This document shows positions 52,530 to 64,000 of a stretch of DNA of 64,000 nucleotides, piece by piece. The position numbers were made by a program, and so were the translations under genes. Location: NCBI RefSeq assembly GCF_041296385.1, contig NW_027184085.1, forward strand, positions 10,659,301 through 10,723,300, written 5' to 3'. The stretch is from Aphelocoma coerulescens. Lineage: Eukaryota > Chordata > Aves > Passeriformes > Corvidae. The notes below the pieces were generated by a model that did no database searches, was not told the DNA's origin, and saw nothing but the letters and a program-made list of their open reading frames with translations. Position 1 is the stretch's first letter, and every line of letters starts with the position of its first letter.

Positions 52530-54739
52530 GCAAGTAGGCTGGTTGGAAGAGGTCATGCCTGAGTAGTTGTCTCAGCTCACTCTTTCCTGGAAACCTTGCA
52601 CACACTGACAAACTCCAGTCTCTGCCTCTTGTTCACTGGTCCTCTTACTGCAGAGAAGAAAATCCTCCCTTTTGACCCATAACCCTTTTGTACATGCCTT
52701 CCCCAGGGCAGGGAACAGTTTTCTTTGCTATATATAACTTCCCTGTGCATATTTCCAGAGTGACTTTTTTACTGCCAGCAGTTATTTCTTTGAAGGCTGT
52801 GCAGGGTTTTGTTTCCCCAGAGGAAAAAAAGTCCATAGCACTGATCTGTCCTGGGTCTATAGCATTAACCAGGGATGCAGTGTACTGAACACTGACAGAA
52901 TGATTTTCAAGTACTTGTGAGAGCTTCCCTCATTTCATTAGGATCATTTCTACTCACAGTGGTTGTCTGTCCTGTGCATAGTTAACTTTAGCACAATCTT
53001 GTCTGTTTTCTTTAAAGAAAAGGATTTGGATAAATGTAAGAACTGTTTATGTCAGAGAGTTTGAACGTGAATTTAGCTTTTAAAATCTTGAGGGAATTAA
53101 GCAAGTTAATCTCATAGCTAGACCATTTACCCAGTTAGGCCATTTCAAACATGCTTATTTCTGTAACTGTTGCATTTTTATGCAGTCATACCCTTCCCAG
53201 ACCCCTTTACTTAAGCCTGAGATCTGAACCATAATAGATGAGACACGCACTGTTTTTAAAGAGCATCTTCAATTTATGTTTTCTGGGTATCAGACACGCA
53301 CACAGGACTGCCGCTGACTAGGTGTAGCAGGAAAGAGAAGTTACTATTCTCCACTCCTCCTGGGATCATCAAGGGGAAGACAAGAGGATTAAGAAGCTGC
53401 AAACTGACTGGACAGTTGGACTGTGCCATGCCCTTCACACTCCACAGGGCTGCTGAGTGATGCTCCAAGGACAGGGGTTAGCAAATAATCATCAGTTTAA
53501 GTTGATCAAGGAACAATTCAAAAAGTGGGGCCATTCCCTGGGTGGTGCAGAGTTGATGAAAAAACCATTGGAGCTGCAGAGCTTCTTCTACTCCCAGATC
53601 TCCCTTTGTGCATGGCCAACTGCACACACAACAGTCCCTGTGCCCCTTGGATGCTCCTGGGATGCTGGAGCACCAACAAGATGCATCCCGAGCATGGCTT
53701 GGGTCAGGGACACATGGACAGGCATTGAGAAGAAAGAGGTCAGGGAAACTGTATACACATCCAGTGAGGAAAAACAGGGTGTGCAGGTGTGTTCAGGGCA
53801 GCTCCACAAAGTGCTGGATGGTACAGGAACAGAGCCAGAGCTGGGGTTGCAGAGGCAAGGGAAGACACTTCTTACTGTTCATAATTCACAATTTTTCCTG
53901 ATCAGCCACAGAAGGAAAAATCACTTTCTTGTACAAAGCTCAGGCAGAACTGTGGTTCCCTCTCTGTGGGATTTCCCAGGCAGGATCTCAGAGGGCTACC
54001 TTGAACACCAGCTCTTTTGCTGACTCTGGCCAGCAGCTTGTAGCTCTTGAGGCTCAGACTTCAACTTGGCTAAATTAATGGCAGCAAAAAGAAATCTCTT
54101 TGCTCAGTAGAAGTATTCAAAGACTTGGTGGGAGCAGTTATTGTTTCCACACTTAGAAGAAAACACGGAAAAATGCATCAAGAAGGGTGTTTAGGAGGGG
54201 GTTCTTAGCAGAGGAGGTAGAGATCATCCTGGCAAACTCCTTTTTTTTCAGAGTGCCACAGGCTGAATTAATTTATTCTCTTTTACCACTAAGAGAGGTC
54301 AAGCTACAGCCAAAGGAAGACCTCTCTGAAACTGGAATGCAAAACTGTTGAACTTCTGTTTTAAGAAGCACCATTAAGTTTAATGACACAGACTCAAGAA
54401 TGTTTCAAGTCATATGCCAGTAAAACACAAATGTGTCCCTTTATTTACTTACTGACTCCTGTGGCAGACCAGAGCAGGGATATGAAACACTGCAGCACCT
54501 CAAATAGTCAAAAAATAGCCAAGTCTGCACACATTCTCTTCAGCAATGTAATTTAAATACACTTTTCCACGTGGCAACTGCAAACCTTTTAACTTCTCTC
54601 TGAATCTAATAGGAGCCAAACTCACGCTTACATTTCGTCTACTGTCAGCAAAGCCATTAGATGGCAGTACATCCCAAATTATTCTTAGCAATGCCACAGT
54701 ATTTTGGTGGTGCTACAATACATTTACCATGTGTTGACA

Positions 54740-54764
54740 GTGTCACGAACATTTACCGTGACAC
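54740..54764. repeat. Perfect 8-bp stem hairpin
   Basis: GTGTCACG (54740-54747) and CGTGACAC (54757-54764) are perfect complements around a nine-base loop. The loop text ACATTTACC also occurs just upstream at 54720-54728. I see no gene next to it and no terminator-like T run. Confidence 0.7.
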
Positions 54765-57700
54765 ATAATGTCCATTTGTCCAGATAACTGCAGATAGAAT
54801 GGAAATGTTAAAAAACCAACAAAACACACAAAGGAAAGAGCAGAAAGAAGAATTTGATCAGAGAAGCAGGTTTATGATAGGAACTGCGCCCTTCAGTCTG
54901 CAAACGGAATGTAGAAAACATCCAAGCTTATAAAAAACCCAACAAACAAAAAACCCACAGTCAAGCCAAACCAATATGGAATTGCCCAGCTGTCAGAAAT
55001 ATTTATTAGTGTTGCCACAGAGTCTTTGAGAACCAGTCACGTATCAGGACACCTATTGCATGCAGGGATTTTCTAGCACAGGATGAACGGGCCAGCAAGC
55101 AGTAGCAGGTCCTGCCCCACAGCCAGAGCCAGTCTCTGTGCAGACAGCATCCCAGCACCGCTCCCACGGGAACCCCCAGGATTGCTGCCTCGCACACATC
55201 TGTGCTTCAGGCACATTTCATCACCAGCTACTTCAATGTAAATTACAAGGATGTTTATTGCATTGCAGGGAGGAAACATTTGACCAGCAGATGTATACCA
55301 CAGTGCTGTCATAATTCCATGGGAGGTCACCACAAGTTAAGCAGCCTGCCTTCTTAACCTATCCTTACAAAATGTACAGTGGTGTTCATCACATTTTACG
55401 TCCATAAAAATCCCCTAAGGAGTTACTAATCATGATAAAAATGTTCTCATCCTGCCAGGCTATGAAAAGTCACTGCTAAATGTGGATTTGGTTTAGGATG
55501 CCCAGAATCTAGAAGAATGGGACCCTTGGTCTGTTCCTGGTGCCACTGACTCTGGGGTCAATTGCAAAACTATTTATGTCAGAGAGGGAAAGGACATGGG
55601 AGAGAGGACAGGGTCTTTCTGCAGCTTTCCAACAGGATACACACAGACATTTCCTTGATGAGCTGTTTTGCCACTGAAAACTGTGGTTTTAATTAATCTG
55701 AAATTATTACTAAGTTTAAGATGAATTTTACACTTCACTGTGGAGCCAAACACTTCATATTCATAAAGAAAGAAAAAGAAAGTAATACTTTAGGTATCAA
55801 TATTGAAAACACAAGTTGCTAAAATTCACTGAGATAGAGGAAGAATACTTCTCAGCGGGAGGTTGGAGTCCTAGTTCTTGAAAACCACATCCCTGCTTTT
55901 ATTAAAAATGCCTTCCTCGTTCCATATCCCAATTCAGACTGAGCAGCTATTCACTTTTAAAATCTTCTTATAGAGTACCAATTGTTTATGATATCTCTAC
56001 TTATATTAATCTGAAGAGAGACTGAAAGACTTCCTTATGGCAACTGACAACTGGTGTCTTATCAGCACAACCAGCCACCAGCAACAGGACTTGACCCAAG
56101 GTCTTTACTGCCACTGTGTGATGGCAGAATTTTCAGTACAACCTGCCCCTTTTGGTTCTTCCCCAGGTGCACAGCAGACAGGCAGTGCTTTCACAGACAT
56201 TAAAAAAAAAAAAAGGTGTAAATATTTCATTGATATGCTAAATCACAAGGTCTGTGTCGTTTATTATTGCATGAATTACTGTAAGAATGTGGGGAGTCTT
56301 TGCATTTGAGACTACATCTAAAAACACATTGGCAAACAATGTGTCATATATATTAGGATCTCTATTACTGTAAAGGTATCAACCCTATAAAATACAGGAG
56401 GCATTTAATAATGTACTCCCTTGCTTACTTTAGTAAGACTTTGGAAAGCCCATGTACTTGATGTCATTCCAAAACTCTGACATCCAGAGCTACATTCATC
56501 CATGTAAGTTGGGACTTTATTGCCATGTCCTTTTATTCAACATTTCCTTGCCATTTTAAAAATCACAAATCTCTGAGCAAAAGCTACATGACAAGCATTT
56601 GAGATGCAGTGCAAAGACCAGAAAAGTCTCTTGAGCTGGCTTCTAGGGGTAGATGCACTGAAAGTCAGATTTCATAGAGACAAAGCAAAGCCTCTGCTTA
56701 CACTTTGATCTTTTCATACTTGGAACTGTGCCTCATTTTAAACTTAACCTCATTAATTAACCTTGGAAGGGGTGAAAACTCTCAGAGACTAAGAAAGAAA
56801 GCAGGGATTTGAGCAGAGACTGCGCCAGAGATGCTGGACAAGATCTAGGCATGAAGCAGAATTTATAAAAAGATAAATAGATTTAAAGAATTTTAAAAGG
56901 GTGGTGTTTGGAAGGAACAGCTGATGAAATGGGGTTTCTGAATCCTGTGAAACCTTTGAAATTCAATGCAGTTTTTGTGACATTGTTTCTGGACTGCAGA
57001 GAGCTGAGAGCTCTCCTCTGAGCTTGTGCAAGGATAGCTGCAGTGACTAGTGCCAGACAAGGAGGGGAACAGAACTCACTGCAAGAGGCCCCCAAGAGGT
57101 GCTGACAGCATCCCACCCAGCAGCTCCACGTTGAGCTCCACCCTGCAGAAGGATTACCTCCAAAGGAAGATGAGAGGAATCATCCCAGCACTTGACCTTA
57201 TGTTACACCCCCACCACAACAAGGACAGAGGAGGGTTTTACGTTGTATGCCCTGCTGCTGCTGAATCACAGGGGTGAAATCCAGTCTCATCTGCTGCCCC
57301 ATGGGTGCTGCGTGCCAGGCAGGATACATACGAACTGCACAGTACCAGGCCAGCATGAAAAAATTCAGTAAAGCAAATACTAACAGATCAGACTTTTTTT
57401 ACATCTTAAGCCATCTCCAAACAAACAGCAATAGCAGGAAGCTGAGGAGATTTGTATTTCCCATGCTAGGTTCCCTCCTCTCCTTCCAGCACAGCATTTT
57501 ACATGTGGGGATGACAGACCTTAACCCCTGTGCCAGCCGTGGGCAGAACAACACACATTTCCACAGCAGAGTCACTGAACATCCAAATCAGCTGGCCATG
57601 TCACTGGCCACAAAGCTGGGAGCCCAGCGCACAGAAACAAAGAACCACCTTTTCTTTTTCACCCAAACAGGAGAACATTAAATTTTGAGATGGAAGATAA

Positions 57701-57929
57701 TCTGACTGTGCAGTTTGTCACTCCTCTGCCTGCAGCCCATACAACCTTAAACAATTTTTGTATCAATGATGAACTCACCCTGCCAACACCGTCTCCTTGT
57801 AAGACCACCACCAAGAGCCATATTCATGTTTGGGCTTGTGACAACAGCTGATCAAACAGGACAAGGAGCAAAACTGCTTTTGGGAGAAATAACTGGTTTT
57901 CCCTTGCCAGGCACCCTAGCAGATAAATC

Positions 57930-58910
57930 CTGCTTGCCCTCCTCCTGCTTGTTACCCTACACCAATGCACACAGCATGTGTAACTAACAGGAGCTGGAGG
58001 CCACTGAGAAGCAGGAAAGCTATGACATAGTCGTGGAAACGTGGTAGGATGACTCACATGACTGTAGAGCTGCAATGGGTGGCTACAAGCTCTTCAGAAG
58101 GGCCAGGGGAGCAAGGAGAGGCAGAGGGGTGGCTCTGTATTTCAGGGAGTGTGTTGGCTGTAGAGCTCTCAAGGACAGTGATGATGGGTAATAATCAAGA
58201 TATCCCCATGGGAGTTTGTTATGGGCCATCCAACCAGGGTGAAGAGGAAGACTAATTATTCTGTAAGTGCCTGGCTGATGTTTCACCATTGACAGCCCTC
58301 CTTCTTGTGGGAGACTTGGACCTGCCAGATATCTGCTGGAAACTCACAGGGGAGAGGAGGGTGTCTACAAGATTCCTGGAGAGTATGGAAGAGAACTTTC
58401 TGACACAGTTGGTAAGCGAGCCTACCTGGGGTGGTGACCCACTAGACCTGCTGTTTGCAGAGAAGGGCTGCTGGGAGATGTGGAGGTTGGAGGCTATAAC
58501 AATGAAATGACCGTTTTCTATTCTTGGCGAAATAAGGAATGGGATCAACAAAACTTCTACCTTGGACTCACAGAATGCAGAGTTGGGCCTATTTAGGACA
58601 CTGGTTTGGAGAGCTCCTTGGCAAACAGCTGTTAATGAGAAAAGAGTTCAGGAAGGTTGGACATGCTCAAAGAAAGAAATCCTAAAGGCAGAGGAGCAGG
58701 CTACCTCCATGTGCCAAAAGAAGAGCCATTGTGGAAGAACACTGTCCTGGCTAAACAGCTTCTGCAGGAACTCAGGGAAGCAAGAGGGTTTATGACCTTT
58801 GGAAAAAGGGGCAGGCAACTCAGGAAAAGTAAAAGGATGTTGATAGGTCAAAGAAAATTAGAAAGCCAAAATGTTCAACTAGAACTCAATCTGGCCTCTC
58901 CTGTAAAAGA
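57930..58910 (+). mobile_element. CR1 LINE, 5' part (decayed endonuclease region)
   Basis: Broken frames match the N-terminal endonuclease part of the avian CR1 ORF2. In order they read LLPYTNAHSMCN (57946-57984), then ELEA...SYDIVVETW, a stop, then DDSHDC...GYKLFRR (about 58043-58100), then VGDLDLPDICWK and FLESMEENFLTQLVSEPT (58307-58425), then GLFRTLV. The family usually has GDFN and SDH at two catalytic positions. Here GDFN is GDLD and the SDH position reads roughly YNNEM, so both are degraded. Several stops and frame changes show it is dead. The left edge is approximate because similarity fades before 57930. It is interrupted at 58910 by an inserted element and resumes at 59777. Confidence 0.88.
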
Positions 58911-59771
58911 TGATCGCAGGGGGCCCGATGCTGGTCAGCACCGGTTTGCTGTGTGTGGATGCTGAAAGCTCAATCGCAGAGAAATTTTCCAGCTTTCTGC
59001 CAGCATCCATGTGAAAGTCTTGCTTTCACACGCACGCTAGCTGAGAATGATGAGAGGTTTTTGTAAACCAAGACTTTTATCTTGCAGATACAGTTTGTTA
59101 TGTTACTGACTGGAGAAATATTTTGAAATGGGTGTTGTAGGGTTTAACCAATCATTCTGAGGTGGATGGTCAAGGGACCAATAACCTTATGCCATTCAAG
59201 TGAACCAGGTTATATAAACGAGTTTGGAAATTAATACAAAAAGTCCCTTCCTCTCGAGTGGAGTCTATGCCGCTTTTCTCACCATCCCCGGTACAACAGT
59301 GACAGCCGTGACCTTCCTAGAGAGAGCTTTCTGCAAGGAACAACTCTTCCAGGGGCGGTGGCCAGCCTCCCTGGGCAGCAGGTGATTTCAGCTCTTGTGA
59401 TTCAGTCCTTTGTGAAATCACCCAAGGCAAACCTGGGGACAGAGAGACAGGAGCCTCATTTAGCAGTTCCACAGAGGTGGCTTTCATTGTCCAGCAGCCC
59501 CTGTGAAGGGAAGGCCTGGGACAAAAGCTCCCTCCTCGGGGCAGAAACAGGGGGCTTTTTATGGGAAAGGCAGGGGGTGGGGTAGAAGCCAATTAGCCAA
59601 CTGGATACAGGCTACTACCATATAGAAACAAGGCATGCTGGGGGTGGTTCACTTTCTCACCATGACCTGAGGAAGGTTGCTTATCTCTGGGGAAAGTCTT
59701 TTTGCCCTCAGGCCTCTCTCCTCCAAGGGAGTGCGGAGGGCTCTTGTGCCAAGGGCTCACAGCCCTCCACA
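58911..59771. mobile_element. LTR-type retroelement insertion with AAAGA target duplication
   Basis: This 861-bp segment starts TGATCGCAGG, ends CCCTCCACA, and interrupts a CR1 frame. AAAGA occurs immediately on both sides (58906-58910 and 59772-59776). Removing the segment and one AAAGA restores the expected CR1 order VKDNRSVF, so the boundaries are well supported. TG...CA ends plus a 5-bp duplication fit an LTR, most simply a solo LTR or a remnant of an endogenous retroelement. A TATATAAA lies at about 59210-59217. I see no gag, pol or env coding. Strand and family are not certain; the TATA box and internal candidate LTR suggest plus. Confidence 0.72.
59133..59298 (+). mobile_element. Candidate short LTR inside the 861-bp insertion
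   Basis: The segment is bounded by the perfect inverted pair TGTTGTA and TACAACA, the usual form of LTR termini. It contains two CCAAT-like stretches (59148-59152 CCAAT and 59181-59185 CCAAT) and TATATAAA near its middle. It could be a 166-bp LTR nested in or recombined with the larger element. No target duplication flanks it (left ATGGG, right GTGAC), so it is not proven to be a separate insertion. The inverted pair could also be chance. Confidence 0.4.
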
Positions 59772-59776
59772 AAAGA

Positions 59777-60530
59777 TAATAGAAGTGTTTTTATAAATAC
59801 ATTAACAATAAAAGGAGGGCCAAGGAAAATCTCCATTCTTCATTGGATGTGGAGGGCGAACATTGTGATCAAGGATGAGGAAAAGGCTAAGATACTTGAT
59901 GCCTTATTTGCCTCAGTTTTTATCAGAAAGACCAGTGATCCTCAGGGCAACCAACCCCCAGAGCTGGTAGACAGGGACAAGGAGCAGAACGGATCCCCTG
60001 CTGAGCCACTTAGACACTCACAAGTCTGTGGGACCAGGTGGGATCCATCCAAGGGTACTGAGGGAGTGGGTGGAAGAGCTCGCTAAGCCACTCTTCATTG
60101 TTTAATACCAGTCCTGGCTGGGCAGGGAGGGTCTGGAGCACCTCATCTGGAGGATGAGGAGCAGCTGAGGGAGCTGGGGGTGTTTAGCCTGGAGAAAAGG
60201 ATGCTCAAGGGGGGCCTTATCATTCATTAGAATGACCTGACAGGAGGGTGTAGCTGGCTGGGGCTCAGTCTCTTCTCTCAGGGGACAACTGATAGGACAA
60301 GAGGACAAAGCCTCAACCTGTGCCAGGGGAGGTTCAGGCTGGGCATCAGGAAGAATTTCTTCACAGAAAGGGTTGTTAAATTTTGGAATGGACTACCCAG
60401 GGAGGTGGTGAAGTCACCATTCCTTGGGGTGGTGGCACTCAGTGCCTTGGTCTATTTGTCAAGGTGGCATTCAGTCAAAGGTTGGACTCAATGATTTCAG
60501 AGGTCTGTTGTAAATGATTCTGTGATTCTG
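59777..60530 (+). mobile_element. CR1 LINE, 3' part with reverse transcriptase deleted
   Basis: The CR1 frame resumes with DNRSVF, then KDEEKAKILDALFASVFIRK (about 59866-59925), matching the linker between endonuclease and reverse transcriptase. It then reads GIHPRVLRE-like text degraded by frameshift to about 60119. Next it jumps directly to the CR1 3' region, recognisable from GTCTGGAGCACCTCATCTGG onward (about 60131) and from the terms for CTGGAGAAAAGGATGCTCAAGG, GGGCATCAGGAAGAATTTCT and GGTTGGACTCAATGATTTCA. It ends in ATGATTCTGTGATTCTG, the characteristic avian CR1 3' repeat. The whole reverse-transcriptase domain is absent, apparently through an internal deletion at about 60117-60130. 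Confidence 0.9.
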
Positions 60531-63500
60531 AAAACTGCTTCCTTGTCAGTCCTGCCCTCCAGGAACTGCACGTGCCCAATACAATCCCAGGATGTCGTTC
60601 CCATTTCACAACCCTGTGCACGAGATGTAGCCAGCTGGCTCATTTTCTGAGTTCTTGACAGCAGCTGCAGAGAGGAGGGAAGGCAGAGCCTATGTTGCAA
60701 AAGCAAGGACATGTTTCACACCCTGCCCAGCCACAGCTTTGCCCCATGGCTCATGTCCAGCCGCTCAACAAGGTCCAGCTCTCTTCCAGAGATAAGACAG
60801 TACTGAGGTCTGCTGCAGAGCCCTGACATCTTGAAAATGTTGGTACTGGTAGGGAGGCCAAGGGATGCTTGAATTTGGCACATCCCCTGGTCAAGTACTG
60901 CCAAGAATGCTTCTAAGGTCTTCCTGCTGGCAATTAAAGCTGTTAGTTCACACACGGGAACTACCTGTGGAAATATGGCATAAAGCCCATCTTTTCCTGA
61001 AAGTAAATCTCCTGTCTAGCAAGGGTGTCCTTGGCAAAAGCAGATACTGTTGACATATAGGAAATGAAGCCAGGCTTTGATTTAAGTGCCTTTTTTTCCC
61101 CCCTTCTTTTTTTTATAAGTAATAGTAATAATATTTCAAATATATGCATTCATTTGAGAAGTTTTAAGTTTAACACACACTACCCATCACCCTGAGATAT
61201 CTATGGGCACTAAGGACAGTCAGGCCTTATGAACAGTATTGACATGGATCCCTGCAACGTAATGTACCAGGTGACTGCTTAGAGCACTAAGAAGACAAAG
61301 GAAATGATTTGTTTTAGTTGCTAGTGAGCTTGTTCCTGAGCTTGCCTAATTCTTTTGAAATGAGATGAATCTTGCAGACCCGCTTGCATTGAAGGCAACA
61401 GTGATTATGTGTTCCCTCATTTATTGCCAGGAAGTATCTGAATAACAAACACAAAGAAAGTATGCGTGAAAAAGCAAATACAGCATTAAAAGCTATCAGC
61501 TTATTACTTGAGAATGGACAATAGGATATCCAGTCGCAATACCTTCCAATAATAACATGAAGCTGAGGTCAAGATTTTTGGATCTCGGCTATATTGGCAT
61601 TTGTTCCTGCAAGGAAGAAGGGGGGAAAAAAATGTTAAGTGAGGTTCCCACAGACCTTAAAAAGCAGAAACATCTGTTGCTGTTATGAGCAGCTTGGATG
61701 CTGAGTTCAGCAGGAGAAAGTCCAGCAGCTAGGCCAGGTCTCTGCTTACAACCACATGCCTCTGTGCTCAATGGGAAATGATCAGAGACAGTTTCAAGGG
61801 ATATATCAATAATTCAAAAATAAGAATTAATGCTCTCTTCCTTCTCCTGCCAGCAAGACTGGAAGATGTTACTGATGCCTTAAATGTGTAGTCTCAAGCA
61901 CTGTTGTCAGAGCTCTCCCCAGCTGATGAGTTGCTCCACATTGTGCATTGATTTCATTTTTTTAACAGACAGGTTTGAGCTGAAACACTGAGCAGAAATT
62001 CCGAAGTGAGTCTTGTTCTCAGCAATACAGTCTTCCGTGGGGCTGGTGGAAATGGCAAGTTCTCATGGATTCAGTTTTTCCTGTTTGAGAAATTAACCCC
62101 CATTCCAGTGATCCATTATTTTGTCTTTCTAAACAGATCTTCATATCTTGGGTTTATTGTTTGCAGCTTACACAATAAACATATCTTCTAGCATTAGGTG
62201 ACATGCAAATGTCAGAGATGCTGTTTTGATAGTGTACTGATGCAAACTGTGCTCTATGAAACTCCTTAATCAGAATCTCTTTTCTAAGCAAAACCTTTTG
62301 GCAAACTGCTCTCAGCATTTGCCCAGCAAGTAGCGTGGGTAAATATTCACAAATACAACGCTGCTTTTACTTGGAAAACATCAAACTGTATCAGGGCTGT
62401 AGCAACCATGAGTCCAGAAGGAAAATGCTGATGACTTGGCATTTTCTACTGCCTAATCTCTTAAATATTGCATGTGGAAGCCTCATGGAAGTAAAGTTCT
62501 GTCAAAAGAAAGAACTTCCGTATGCCAGATTTCTATGTAAAAACAGATTCCCAGATACAGTGCCTTACTTTGCTTTGCATTTGTGTATAAAAAACCTTCC
62601 AGTGCTGTGCACAGCTCAAAAGCAAAGGGAAATGAAATCAAGACCTCTGGACTTGAAGGAGTGAATCTTGGCCTGGCTTTCTCCTCAGTCATGTGGTGGC
62701 ATTGACCTGGAGATCTGCCTCCTTGCAACTGCCAGCACAAAGAAACCCTTGCCCAATTTCCAGGGAGAAGGGACTTATGAGAATGGGAGAAGGGGGGTTT
62801 AAAGGAGCAGACACTTTGGAGCATGTATTTATTCCTTAATTCAGTTATTGATTTTATGAAAATATAGTGGGCTGTAAGCAGACAGATTTTTTGTTTTATT
62901 AACACATTGAAGGAATGGACTTAAAGATAAGGATACAATGACCTGCAGCTTAGATTTGTGTCATAACATTTATGAGGACACAGGGTTAAAGACAAATATG
63001 CCAAGAAGTAGAGCTACCAGATATGTAGTTGGACAGTTTGATACATATTTCTTTTGGCAACAATGACATTGAAAGAAAAACACCTTTTTCCTTCTTCCCT
63101 CCCTCCTCCTGCTTTTTTTTTTCATTGTTTAAGAGCTCCTTGCACAAACACCAGCTCACACACATCACCACATGCAGCACCTGATGTGGTATAACACAGT
63201 ACCAGCATATTGAAGAACATCAGAGGCCAGAACTGAGGAAGCAACAGAAGGCAAACACTGCTGCAGAAAATCCAAGTTCATAAAAATTGGTTGGGATTTC
63301 ATTTTTAGGTCTTTTCCTGAAAGCGACTTCCACATTATACTGAGTCCGAGATAGCTCAAAGAAAACATGTTCTGTGCCTGCCTACAGACCTGACCTCCTG
63401 ACAGCATCATCTCTTGCAGGACCCTCCATCTCTACCTGTCCAAGGCTGAAGAACAGAGGATATGTTCAGTTTTGCAGAACAGCTGCAAAGAGAGCAACTC

Positions 63501-63886
63501 CAAGAGAGCAGCGCACCTACACTCCTGTGCTCAGCACTGTTTGACAACTCTGTCTTTGCACAGCTTTGAAAGCAAGTGAGGACTCACAGGCGCTGCCAAG
63601 TGGTCTGGAGTCACTTATGTTCACACAGCTTGGGACTAGCCCTCTCTGAAGGAGACTGACGTGTTGATTTCTGAGCAGTTGCTTTCCTTTGGCAAACATA
63701 CGGTGTTCCCCTTGCTCTAAACCAACTGGCTGGGGTAGTTTGGAGTGGGAAGAGAAAGAGGGATGAAAAGGAGGGTCACTTAAGCATCTGAATTAACATC
63801 GGGGCTGTGTTGTAGTCCACCAGTGTGCTGTTTTTACTGTCAGTTAGGGTTACATGTTGAATGCATGCCCAGCAGTACTGTGTCAG
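60531..63886. other. Intergenic region between two CR1 copies, no gene seen
   Basis: I recognise no coding sequence here; the longest open frame is 140 codons (62483-62905, minus) with no known features. A short stretch at about 60720-60775, including GGCTCATGTCCAGCCGCT, resembles antisense CR1, but the match is lost within some 30 bases. The rest looks like ordinary non-coding DNA with a T-rich tract near 61089-61116. Confidence 0.5.
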
Positions 63887-64000
63887 CAGTGTCCTGGGGG
63901 GCATCAGGCACAGCATCGCCAGCCGGGCAAGGGAGGGGATTGTCCCGCTCTGCTCTGAGCTGGGGCAGCCTCACCTCGAGTGCTGGGGGCAATTTTGGGT
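63887..64000 (+). mobile_element. CR1 LINE fragment running off the window end
   Basis: From about 63887 the text matches the sense strand of an avian CR1 3' region. Recognisable pieces are GGCATCAGGCACAGCATCGC, CAAGGGAGGGGATTGTCCCG and CTCACCTCGAGTGCTGGGGG. The left edge is approximate: GCCCAGCAGT at 63867 may also belong. The element should continue to the right of the window toward its ATTCTGTG-type end. No coding capacity can be judged from this piece. Confidence 0.85.

Larger units (their letters stand above)
39266..57929. other. 5' intergenic region upstream of CCBE1, no gene seen
   Basis: I find no spliced or unspliced gene here that I recognise on either strand. The longest open frame is 188 codons (53457-54023, plus) and its translation shows no domain, signal peptide or repeat I can name. 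The visible structure is a mixed set: a CAGTTTCC-type ancient repeat trace near 39763, a possible LTR fragment near 42456-42747, polypurine tracts at 42875-42905 and 43081-43150, a TA/TG microsatellite near 49051, and a hairpin at 54740. Distal enhancers of CCBE1 could lie here, but sequence alone does not show them. Confidence 0.6.

Noticed and set aside
53457..54023. A 188-codon open frame on the plus strand, the longest outside the CpG island
   Set aside because: The translation has no domain, signal peptide or familiar motif, competing frames overlap it on both strands, and no splice or promoter context supports it. A frame of this size can arise by chance in 64 kb.
60720..60775. Possible antisense CR1 fragment (GGCTCATGTCCAGCCGCT)
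   Set aside because: Similarity lasts only about 30 bases and the text that should follow in CR1 is missing.
39266..64000. Search for PMAIP1, the gene I recall lying upstream of CCBE1 in mammals
   Set aside because: No BH3-type short protein resembling it was recognised. It may lie beyond the window or be too diverged to see by eye.

Overview
The window looks like bird nuclear DNA, most likely passerine. Three things point there. It contains two CR1 LINE copies, one ending in the short ATTCTGTG-type 3' repeat typical of avian CR1. It contains an LTR-type insertion with a clean 5-bp target duplication. Its only recognisable gene is a vertebrate gene with very long introns. Almost everything else is AT-rich, non-coding DNA.

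The gene is CCBE1 (collagen and calcium-binding EGF domain protein 1, a secreted extracellular-matrix factor for lymphatic growth), on the minus strand. Coding exon 1 (38654-38754) and exon 2 (38453-38533) are separated by a 120-bp intron. They sit in a strong CpG island (about 38.1-39.3 kb). The next exon was not found, so 1-38452 is read as part of a long intron 2. The CpG island upstream of the ATG has five CAGATG E-boxes within 100 bp and G-quadruplex-type tracts on both strands.

The region from 39.3 to 64 kb is upstream (5') of CCBE1. It is mostly unremarkable single-copy-looking sequence up to about 57.9 kb. From about 57.93 to 60.53 kb lies a decayed CR1 LINE, split by an 861-bp TG...CA insertion (58911-59771) flanked by AAAGA. 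This CR1 has also lost its reverse-transcriptase domain. A second CR1 fragment runs off the right edge of the window (from about 63.89 kb).

Simple repeats and a few weak ancient-repeat matches are scattered through both halves. No tRNA, rRNA, CRISPR array, bacterial gene, intact transposon gene or second protein-coding gene could be supported. The many open frames of 60-190 codons look like chance frames. No new biological system was seen. The most interesting items are the CCBE1 promoter architecture and the nested retroelement.
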